64,000 nt of DNA, taken from assembly GCA_017640785.1 (NCBI GenBank), contig JAEPPZ010000001.1, positions 248,001-312,000 of the forward strand, written 5' to 3'. Under the pieces are notes generated by a model, which made no database searches, was not told the DNA's origin, and saw only the letters and a program-made list of their open reading frames with translations. A program made the translations under genes and the position numbers. The first letter of the stretch is position 1, and each line of letters opens with the position of its first letter. Below, one piece after another: positions 18,134 through 25,346 of the stretch. Origin of the DNA: Balneola sp. (lineage in GTDB: Bacteria; Bacteroidota; Rhodothermia; Balneolales; Balneolaceae).

Positions 18134-21075
18134 GAAAGCCTGGAGACTACAACATCTTCAGGCTTATTTTTTATCCATGTGGATTTTATAAGTTTATCCG
18201 GGACAAAACTGATTTTGAAATTGACTCCCTCCCCCTTTTTCGTATCCCAATCAAAATCAGCTTCCAATTGCTCCGCTAAAGTTTGTATCAAGGTCATTCC
18301 AAGCGAGTTCAATTTAGTTATATCAAACCCTTCTGCCAGGCCAATTCCATTGTCAGCAACACAAAATATCAATTCTTCGCCAACCACTGACAAGCTAACA
18401 TCTATTTTGCCGCTGTCTTTCTCTTCAAAAGCATACTTATAAGCGTTTACAATTAGCTCGTTTGCCAAAATACCAAATGGAACAGCTTGATTTACGTTCA
18501 AAGAAACTTCATCTCCCAAAACTTCAATTTTTATATTCTTATCTGATCTTTCATAAGTCTCTGCTATTTCTGAGACAACATCTGTTAAATAACTTTTGAT
18601 CTCTATGCTACTAAAAACGTGATTCTGATAAAGTTTTTCATGAATTGCAGCTATAGATTTAATTCTGGACTGGCTCTCCTGTAAAATTGTTAGTGTTTCA
18701 GAATCTTCTTTGTCCACATACATTGCCTGTAATGCAAATAACCCTGATATAACAGCAAGATTATTTTTTACCCGATGATGAATTTCTTTAATAAGAATTT
18801 CTTTTTCTGCTAAGGATTCTTCTAACTGAGATTGATAATTTTTTAAATAAGTAATATCTGATGCCGTACCTGAACAACCAATTATGTTTCCATTATCATC
18901 TAATATCGGATAAGCAGTGCCCGATAGGTGCCTTATTTCTCCTTTTGAAGTAACCATCTCAACGGGGAAACTTTCAAAAACTTCACCTTCAATTACCTTT
19001 TGATGAATTGCTGCTAACTCTTCTGCTTTTGGTGGATTAACGTAATTAATAAAGGATTTCCCGATTAATTCAGATGGGGCATAACCAAGGATAGAACTAC
19101 TTGCGTTATTGATAAAATTGAAATTCTTTTCAACATCAATTCTCCATACCAGATCATGGGATGCCTCTACCAAGTTTCTGTATTTTTGCTCACTATCTAC
19201 CAGAGCTCTTTCCACTTTAATAGTACTGGTTATATCCTCAATCAAGAGCATTATCTTTTCAACCTTTCCATCTTTGCCTACTATTGGTGTTAAATACTCC
19301 CTTAAAACAATCTCCTTTCCTTTTTTTGTTTCTCTCTCGATAGTTATTAATTCCGTCCTTCCGGTTTCTGCTACCTTCCTTAAATTACTTTGTGCTTCTG
19401 TTTTCTTATCTCGCAGTGCATAAGGAAGAAAATTCCCATCTGCTTCTTCATTTGTCCAACCGAAAATATTTTCAGCCTCTGCATTCCAAACTTTGTCTAC
19501 AATTCCTTCCGTATTTACTGTAACCACACCAATCGGAGCTGAATCTATGAGTGTTTTTAGCAATGAGTTTGTTTTAATCAGTTCCTGTTCAAACATTGCC
19601 TTTTCGGTAATATCGATTAAAAGTATCAGTCTGCTTCTTTCCCCTCCTAAGCTAATTCTCTTCCAATGAACATCTACAATGATGAACTCACCGTTTTTCT
19701 TCAAATGATTAGTTCTTATTGATTTTATCCCCTCTTGTTCTTTCTCACCCAGACTATTAACTATATTTTGAAACATCTCATGATCTTCTGGTGGCCTAAG
19801 ATCAAATGTGGTCATATTAACAAACTCTTCCTTGGTATATCCATAGAGCTCTGTTGCTGCATGGTTTACATCAATGATTGTTTCTGATCCTGAATCATCA
19901 ACAATCATTAAAGGATTCGGATTGTTGTCGAATAAAAACCTGTATCTTTGTTCTCTTTGTTCGATTTCTAATTCAAGTAGTTTCTCTTCCGTCACATCCT
20001 TTAAGGAACCATATAATTTTATGGTTACATCATTCACTACAAAAGGATCGAAAGTAAGTCTTACATGTTTTTTTGTTCCCTTTAATCCATTTATTCGAAG
20101 GGGTAAGCTTTTGGGCACTTTATTTGTGATACAATCAACAAGCGCATCTCTGATAATTTGACGGTCATCTTCATGGTATATGGAAATAAGCTGTTCTGCA
20201 TTTTTATCAGTCCTATCATCCATCTCAAAGATTTCAAATATTTTGGGACTCATTTTTACAACATCCGTTTCAATATGATATTCCCATCCCCCTACGCCGG
20301 CACTTTTACTTGTTTGTTCTAGAAAGGATTTATTCATTAACAGATCTGATACATCTTGTATTGTTGAAATGACTAAAACTTCATCTTCTGTTTTCTCAAC
20401 ACTGTAGTTAACAAGTATATCTACAAAAGCCCCGTCATTCTTCACTTCTTTTATTTGAGAAAGCGTTGATTCACCATCTTCAATAAGTGCGTTATAAGCT
20501 TCTTCAGCTTCTTCTTTACTTTCTATTGGAGTTACCAGCGACAGATTCTTTCCTAATAACTCTTCTTCTGAATATCCTAAGATCTCACAGTATGCATTAT
20601 TTACCTTAATGATGGTACCGTCTTTATCAGAAATTCTTACTCCAATGGGGCCATCAAATATTGCTTTTAAAAGCCTGTCGCCTTTTCTTTTTTCTCTCCT
20701 TTGGGTGAGCGCATCCAGTTCTCTTTCAATTGCAGGCAGTAATCTTTGAAGATTATCTTTGAGAACATAATCTTTTGCTCCGGATAGTAAAGCATCGATT
20801 GCTTGTTCATCAGGAATGGTACCGGAAACAAGGATAACCGGTATATCTTTTTCCATTTCGTCGATTTGCTTTACGGCATCAATTCCTGAAAAGCCGGGAA
20901 GCTTATAATCACAAATACAAATATCGTATCTGTATTTATTAGTGAGATCGCTTATCTCCTCAAGAGAAGTTGCGATATCATATTCAATCTCAAAATTAGC
21001 CTTTTTGATATGTCGAATTAATAATTCAACATCATTGGGATTGTCCTCAACAAAAAGCACTCTTAAATACTTCAT
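18118..21075 (-). CDS. Receiver/multi-PAS sensor histidine kinase (HisKA_2 type)
   Basis: A 985-aa cytoplasmic signalling protein without transmembrane segments. An N-terminal receiver domain (1-120) has LFVEDN, the phospho-acceptor Asp56 in ICDYKLPG, and the conserved Lys in YVLKDN. About five PAS/PAC modules follow (roughly 135-750), marked by repeated GYSEEEL/GYTKEEF/GYAPSEL and PAC-like ends. The transmitter is HisKA_2: EIHHRVKNNLAVISGL with His766 as likely phosphorylation site, then an ATPase domain with NELIVNAYKYAF and VADNGIGLAEG. A receiver fused in front of the PAS/kinase part suggests it takes phosphate from, or is tuned by, another kinase. The promoter side holds unusual CCGGTAAAA repeats (21096-21120). 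Confidence 0.9.
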   Translation of the reverse strand: MKYLRVLFVEDNPNDVELLIRHIKKANFEIEYDIATSLEEISDLTNKYRYDICICDYKLPGFSGIDAVKQIDEMEKDIPVILVSGTIPDEQAIDALLSGAKDYVLKDNLQRLLPAIERELDALTQRREKRKGDRLLKAIFDGPIGVRISDKDGTIIKVNNAYCEILGYSEEELLGKNLSLVTPIESKEEAEEAYNALIEDGESTLSQIKEVKNDGAFVDILVNYSVEKTEDEVLVISTIQDVSDLLMNKSFLEQTSKSAGVGGWEYHIETDVVKMSPKIFEIFEMDDRTDKNAEQLISIYHEDDRQIIRDALVDCITNKVPKSLPLRINGLKGTKKHVRLTFDPFVVNDVTIKLYGSLKDVTEEKLLELEIEQREQRYRFLFDNNPNPLMIVDDSGSETIIDVNHAATELYGYTKEEFVNMTTFDLRPPEDHEMFQNIVNSLGEKEQEGIKSIRTNHLKKNGEFIIVDVHWKRISLGGERSRLILLIDITEKAMFEQELIKTNSLLKTLIDSAPIGVVTVNTEGIVDKVWNAEAENIFGWTNEEADGNFLPYALRDKKTEAQSNLRKVAETGRTELITIERETKKGKEIVLREYLTPIVGKDGKVEKIMLLIEDITSTIKVERALVDSEQKYRNLVEASHDLVWRIDVEKNFNFINNASSSILGYAPSELIGKSFINYVNPPKAEELAAIHQKVIEGEVFESFPVEMVTSKGEIRHLSGTAYPILDDNGNIIGCSGTASDITYLKNYQSQLEESLAEKEILIKEIHHRVKNNLAVISGLFALQAMYVDKEDSETLTILQESQSRIKSIAAIHEKLYQNHVFSSIEIKSYLTDVVSEIAETYERSDKNIKIEVLGDEVSLNVNQAVPFGILANELIVNAYKYAFEEKDSGKIDVSLSVVGEELIFCVADNGIGLAEGFDITKLNSLGMTLIQTLAEQLEADFDWDTKKGEGVNFKISFVPDKLIKSTWIKNKPEDVVVSRLSKKVY

Positions 21076-21095
21076 ATATATAACTGCTACTGTAT

Positions 21096-21120
21096 CCGGT
21101 AAAATATATTACCGGTAAAA
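21096..21120. promoter_or_regulatory. CCGGTAA palindrome / CCGGTAAAA direct repeat before the kinase gene
   Basis: CCGGTAA (21096-21102) and TTACCGG (21109-21115) form a perfect inverted repeat with a 6-nt AT spacer. CCGGTAAAA also occurs twice in direct orientation at 21096 and 21112. It lies 21-45 bp before the kinase ATG at 21075, where an operator overlapping the promoter or leader would sit. Confidence 0.45.
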
Positions 21121-21173
21121 GTATAACATTATTAAATGAAGCTTTTTAATTAAATGTGCTTAATTAAATGAAG

Positions 21174-23711
21174 CTATCTTGGCTTTAAAACTAGATTAAT
21201 TATCCGCTTTGGAACGAAGATTTCCTTTATTATTTCTGAGCTTTCTAAATACTCTTTTATCTTCTCTTCCTGCTTTGCTTGCTCCAAAACAAATTCTTTA
21301 TCCATCGCTTTATCTGAAGGTATATTTATCTCACTTCTTACTTTTCCGTTGATCTGGATCGGATATAATATTGAATCTTCTTTCAGATATTCCTCTACGA
21401 ATTCCGGCCATTCAGCATATGCGATGGAATCATTATTACCCATTAATTTCCATAATTCCTCACAAAAATGAGGTGCAAATGGTGATAATAAGATCACAAA
21501 ATCCTGCGCTATTGACTTAGGAATAGTATTCCATTGATTTGCTTCATTTGTGAAGATCATTAATGAAGAAATCGCCGTATTAAATCTGAGTGATTCAATA
21601 TCTTCCGTTACTTTTTTGATAGCTTCATGTAATACTTTCAGCTGATCTTTAGTTGGCTCACCATCATTTATTTTGGAATTTAATTCTCCTGAATCTTCAT
21701 TGATCAGTAATCTCCAGGCTCGGTTTAAGAACCGGTTTACCCCTTCCACCCCTTTCGTGCTCCAGGGTTTAACTTGCTCAAGAGGGCCCATAAACATTTC
21801 ATACAATCGTAAAGAATCTGCGCCGTATTGAGCAATAATATTATCCGGGTTAATTACATTCCCTCGACTTTTACTCATCTTATGAGCTCGAGCTTCTACT
21901 TTTGCGCCCGTGGATTTTTCAACGAATCCATCCCCTTTTTTCTCAACTTCATCATCAGAAAGCTTCTTTCCGTCTTTGGATGTGTATTCCATTTCCCCAA
22001 GAATCATTCCCTGATTCACAAGTTTTTGAAACGGCTCTTTTGTAGATAATATCCCACAATCATAAAGAACTTTATGCCAGAAGCGCGCATACAATAAATG
22101 AAGAACCGCATGCTCAGCACCACCAATATAAAGATCCACAGGCATCCAGTATTTCTCATAATCCGGATCAACGGGCCCGCCATCAAAATCGGGAGAAATA
22201 TATCGTAAATAATACCAGCAAGAACCTGCCCACTGTGGCATGGTGTTGGTTTCGCGAATCGCTTCCTTACCTGTTTCAGGATCGGTAGTCTTCACCCACT
22301 CAGTTGCATTTGCCAAAGGAGGTTCGCCATTGCCGGTCGGCTCATATTTTTCAACTTCCGGAAGTTCCAGAGGTAATTCATCTTTAGAGATCGCTTTTGC
22401 TTCCCCGTCCACATGAATAATTGGAAAAGGCTCGCCCCAGTATCGTTGTCTTGAAAACAACCAATCACGAAGTTTGTAATTAACCGCTTTCTTGCCCGCT
22501 CCTTTTTCTTCCAGAAATCTGATGATCTTTTGCTTGGCTTCTTTGATCTTTAAGCCATTCAGAAAGTCACTGTTTATCGCAGGGCCGTTACCGGTGTACG
22601 CCTTTCCTTCAAAACCTTCTTCCGGCTGAACTGTTCTCACTATTTCAAGATCGTATTTCTCAGCAAACTCCCAATCTCTTTCATCCTGAGCAGGAACCGC
22701 CATTATGGCTCCGGTTCCGTAACTCACCAATACGTAATCGGCTATCCAGATGGGAACTTCTTTGCCATTTGCCGGATTGATCGCATACGCTCCTGTAAAA
22801 ACTCCGGTCTTTTCTTTGGTTAGTTCCTGTCGTTCAAGATCAGACTTTAGTTCAACTTCAGCTCTGTATTTTGCAACTGCATCTTTCTGATCATCTGTTG
22901 TGATCTCGTTTACAAGTCGATGTTCAGGAGCAATAACCATATAGGTCGCACCGAAAATTGTATCCGGACGAGTTGTGAATACTGTTAGTTTATCGTTATG
23001 ATCTTTGATCTGAAAATCTACTTCGGCCCCGATCGATTTTCCGATCCAGTTTCGCTGCATATCTTTCAGCGATTCCGGCCAGTCCAAATCTTCAAGATCA
23101 TTTAAAAGTCGTTCTGCATATTCTGTAATTTTCAGAACCCACTGTCTCATTGGCTTTCTTACAACCGGATAACCACCAACTTCGCTCTTACCGTCAATTA
23201 CTTCTTCGTTAGCCAAAACGGTTCCCAACTCAGGACACCAGTTTACAGCTACTTCATCTTCGTACGCTAAACCTCGTTCAAATAACTTAAGGAAGATCCA
23301 CTGAGTCCATTTAAAATAATCAGGATCTGTCGTATTGATTTCCCTGTCCCAGTCATAACTGAAACCAATAGCCTGCAACTGCTCACGAAATTTATTTACG
23401 TTTTTCTCTGTAGTGATTTTTGGATGAGTTCCTGTCTTTACTGCGTACTGTTCTGCAGGTAAACCAAATGCATCCCAACCCATTGGATGAAGCACGTTAA
23501 AGCCATTCATTCTTTTATATCTTGCAACAATATCAGTAGCAGTGTATCCTTCCGGGTGACCTACATGAAGTCCCGACCCACTGGGATACGGAAACATATC
23601 CAGCACATAAAACTTGGGCTTAGAAGTGTCAGTCGGTGTTTTAAAGGTCTTATTTTCTAGCCAGTACTTTTGCCATTTGGTTTCTATGGCAGATGGGTTG
23701 TATGAATGCAT
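21174..23711 (-). CDS. leuS: Leucyl-tRNA synthetase
   Basis: Class I aminoacyl-tRNA synthetase charging tRNA-Leu. At 845 aa it has full bacterial length. Signatures: the HIGH motif as His49-Val-Gly-His52 in [20 protein letters not shown]; the CP1 editing domain with [20 protein letters not shown] and [21 protein letters not shown]; a Leu-specific insert; [11 protein letters not shown]; and [12 protein letters not shown], with the KMSKS lysine near residue 611. The anticodon-binding and C-terminal domains follow. Upstream (23712-24138) is a repeat array rather than an ordinary promoter region. A palindrome TTATTCT-N3-AGAATAA lies 59-75 bp before the start. Confidence 0.97.
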   Translation of the reverse strand: MHSYNPSAIETKWQKYWLENKTFKTPTDTSKPKFYVLDMFPYPSGSGLHVGHPEGYTATDIVARYKRMNGFNVLHPMGWDAFGLPAEQYAVKTGTHPKITTEKNVNKFREQLQAIGFSYDWDREINTTDPDYFKWTQWIFLKLFERGLAYEDEVAVNWCPELGTVLANEEVIDGKSEVGGYPVVRKPMRQWVLKITEYAERLLNDLEDLDWPESLKDMQRNWIGKSIGAEVDFQIKDHNDKLTVFTTRPDTIFGATYMVIAPEHRLVNEITTDDQKDAVAKYRAEVELKSDLERQELTKEKTGVFTGAYAINPANGKEVPIWIADYVLVSYGTGAIMAVPAQDERDWEFAEKYDLEIVRTVQPEEGFEGKAYTGNGPAINSDFLNGLKIKEAKQKIIRFLEEKGAGKKAVNYKLRDWLFSRQRYWGEPFPIIHVDGEAKAISKDELPLELPEVEKYEPTGNGEPPLANATEWVKTTDPETGKEAIRETNTMPQWAGSCWYYLRYISPDFDGGPVDPDYEKYWMPVDLYIGGAEHAVLHLLYARFWHKVLYDCGILSTKEPFQKLVNQGMILGEMEYTSKDGKKLSDDEVEKKGDGFVEKSTGAKVEARAHKMSKSRGNVINPDNIIAQYGADSLRLYEMFMGPLEQVKPWSTKGVEGVNRFLNRAWRLLINEDSGELNSKINDGEPTKDQLKVLHEAIKKVTEDIESLRFNTAISSLMIFTNEANQWNTIPKSIAQDFVILLSPFAPHFCEELWKLMGNNDSIAYAEWPEFVEEYLKEDSILYPIQINGKVRSEINIPSDKAMDKEFVLEQAKQEEKIKEYLESSEIIKEIFVPKRIINLVLKPR

Positions 23712-23769
23712 GAATAGCTTTCGGTTTCAGATTCTTGATAAGCTTTTAAAATAAGGATTTTGCACACAA

Positions 23770-23786
23770 TTATTCTGATAGAATAA
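23770..23786. repeat. TTATTCT-N3-AGAATAA palindrome, leuS-side copy
   Basis: Perfect 7-bp inverted repeat with spacer GAT, lying between the leuS start and the repeat array. An identical pair of arms with a different spacer occurs at 27721-27737, so the two copies bracket the restriction-modification locus. They could be operators, since both lie upstream of minus-strand genes, or boundary sequences of the island. Confidence 0.6.
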
Positions 23787-23824
23787 GAGAATCGGGATTC
23801 GATGTAGGTGCTTTACGATTAAAA

Positions 23825-24120
23825 TGATGTTACTGACTAGCTGACTCCTATCCAACAAGGGGTTACAACTTCACATTAGTTATCTAGACCAACCGACTCT
23901 TCCACTTATCAGACAAGGGATTGCAACTTCACATTAAATAACAGATCTACTTACTGCCTACCCACCAGACATGGGGTTGCAACTCGACGTTAATTATCTA
24001 GACCAGCCGACTTTTCTACCTACCCGACTTGGGGTTGCAACTTCACCTTATAACAGATCTACTACTGCCTTACCCACCAGCCAAGGGGTTGCAACCCCTT
24101 GTCCGGTGGGTGGGTAAATG
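23825..24120. repeat. Five-unit, ~57-bp degenerate repeat array built on GGGGTTGCAAC
   Basis: This fills most of the only gap over 300 bp (23712-24138). The core GGGGTTGCAAC or a near variant recurs with TTGCAAC (TTACAAC in the first unit) at 23863, 23921, 23977, 24035 and 24089, so spacings are 58, 56, 58 and 54 bp. Two unit flavours alternate: one ends TATCTAGACC, the other ends ACAGATCTAC, and the shared left part is a CTACCCACCAG-like stretch. The last unit completes a full GC-rich palindrome. No ORF of note lies within. It looks like multiplied half-copies of the REP-like element found in and beside the adjacent gene. Confidence 0.75.
24070..24117. repeat. Full REP-like hairpin just downstream of the restriction-modification gene
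   Basis: Inner perfect palindrome CAAGGGGTTGCAACCCCTTG (24082-24101), with outer arms TTACCCACC (24070-24078) and GGTGGGTAA (24109-24117), together a 48-bp GC-rich hairpin. It starts 22 bp beyond the stop of the minus-strand gene and could also end its transcription. Shorter relatives lie inside that gene at 24304-24323 and 25525-25546. Confidence 0.75.
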
Positions 24121-24138
24121 GGCAACTGAAAAATCAGG

Positions 24139-25260
24139 TTATTTCCCTTCTACAACCTTGATTTCCTCTTCACTTAACCCATACAACTCGTACACCATTG
24201 CATCTATTTCGGAATCGGTTTTAGCGATTTGGGATTTGAGCTCATCCGCTTTGGCTTTTTGTTGGTTAAAGTACTCCATCCATTCGGCTTGTTCCTGTAT
24301 CGGCAAGGGATTGCAATCCTTTGTTGCCTTTTTTCGTGCTTTTTCTAACTCTTTAAGGAATTCCTTGAAGGTGAGCTCGTGCCAATTTTCCAGTTTACGG
24401 CTGAGTTTATCGATGTCGAATTTGGATAGAACTAAAGAACTAAATTTAAAAGTTAACTCAAGGAGATTCTTCCAATTCTTTTCAAGATCTTTTGAAAGTG
24501 GAACGAATAGTTCTTGAAAACTGATTGGGGCATAGTTTATATATGTATTTTTCAGATTTGGTGCAGAATACAAAAGATAACCACCAGACATTCTAAGACC
24601 ATCGAATAAACACTCAAATGTATAATTGTATAATTTCGAGTTTAAGAAACAAAGAACGTATTCAGGCAGAAATTTTTCAGTAAAAGAATGGATACAATTT
24701 GTATTAATTGAAGCAAATTCACACTCTCTATCATAAAAAGCTTCACATTTAAGACCAATTTTCGCAATGATAATTTTGGAAGAACTATATAGATTATTTC
24801 TGTTTTCAGATATTTCAGGGTGATTTTCAGGTAAATATGGTGTTAGATAAGTACTGCCTTTGTTTGTCAGTTCATCATATCCCCAATATGGAACATATGG
24901 ATCGATGGTGCCGGTATTCACTAATTTATAACCTGATTCTTCATTAATTAGATCAGAATATTCATCAGCTTCTCTTGCAGTTGATGTTGCATTAATTCTT
25001 CCAACTTCACCCAAATTCACGGATTGATTAATCACTTTCTCAGTTATTGGAAGCTTATCATTTAAAAGAAAGCCAAGTATATTATCGGCAATTATACCTA
25101 AACGAGAGGAAGGGAATTTTCTACCTTCAATTAACTTTGTTTCATCATCAAATTTTCCAGTTAAAACATTATAGTCTTTACTTTCACCTCTTTGCAAAAT
25201 TGTAATAACTGGATAAGTGCTCGCATCAGGAAATACTTTTTTATCTGAATAATCTATCAA
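24139..25260 (-). CDS. C-terminal (target-recognition) fragment of the type IIG restriction-modification enzyme
   Basis: A 373-aa open frame that continues the upstream methylase in another frame. Reading back from its first ATG, the same frame encodes KAGYLAYITPNRYLSASYGN and ALREYILTETKLCSLIDYSD, the normal segment after NPPY in Eco57I-type enzymes, up to the frameshift near 25361-25365. The fragment then holds the TaqI/Eco57I-like specificity region (VFPDASTYPVITI, ...WGYDELTNKGSTYLTPYL) and a coiled, charged C-terminus ending VYELYGLSEEEIKVVEG, typical of the family. At 24304-24323 a REP-like palindrome is translated as part of CNPLPIQEQ. Unlikely to be an independent protein. Confidence 0.75.
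   Translation of the reverse strand: MIDYSDKKVFPDASTYPVITILQRGESKDYNVLTGKFDDETKLIEGRKFPSSRLGIIADNILGFLLNDKLPITEKVINQSVNLGEVGRINATSTAREADEYSDLINEESGYKLVNTGTIDPYVPYWGYDELTNKGSTYLTPYLPENHPEISENRNNLYSSSKIIIAKIGLKCEAFYDRECEFASINTNCIHSFTEKFLPEYVLCFLNSKLYNYTFECLFDGLRMSGGYLLYSAPNLKNTYINYAPISFQELFVPLSKDLEKNWKNLLELTFKFSSLVLSKFDIDKLSRKLENWHELTFKEFLKELEKARKKATKDCNPLPIQEQAEWMEYFNQQKAKADELKSQIAKTDSEIDAMVYELYGLSEEEIKVVEGK
24304..24323. repeat. REP-like palindrome inside the C-terminal coding region
   Basis: CAAGGGATTGCAATCCTTTG, a 20-bp palindrome with one mismatched pair. It is translated within the C-terminal fragment as part of CNPLPIQ. It shares the GRTTGCAAYC centre with the copies at 24082-24101 and 25525-25546. 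Confidence 0.65.
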
Positions 25261-25346
25261 AGAGCATAATTTCGTTTCTGTGAGAATATACTCTCTTAAA
25301 GCATTTCCGTAACTCGCTGATAAATACCTGTTTGGTGTAATGTAAG

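Noticed and set aside
23825..24120. The repeat array as a CRISPR
   Set aside because: Units are degenerate throughout, with no alternation of constant repeats and unique spacers, and no cas genes are nearby.
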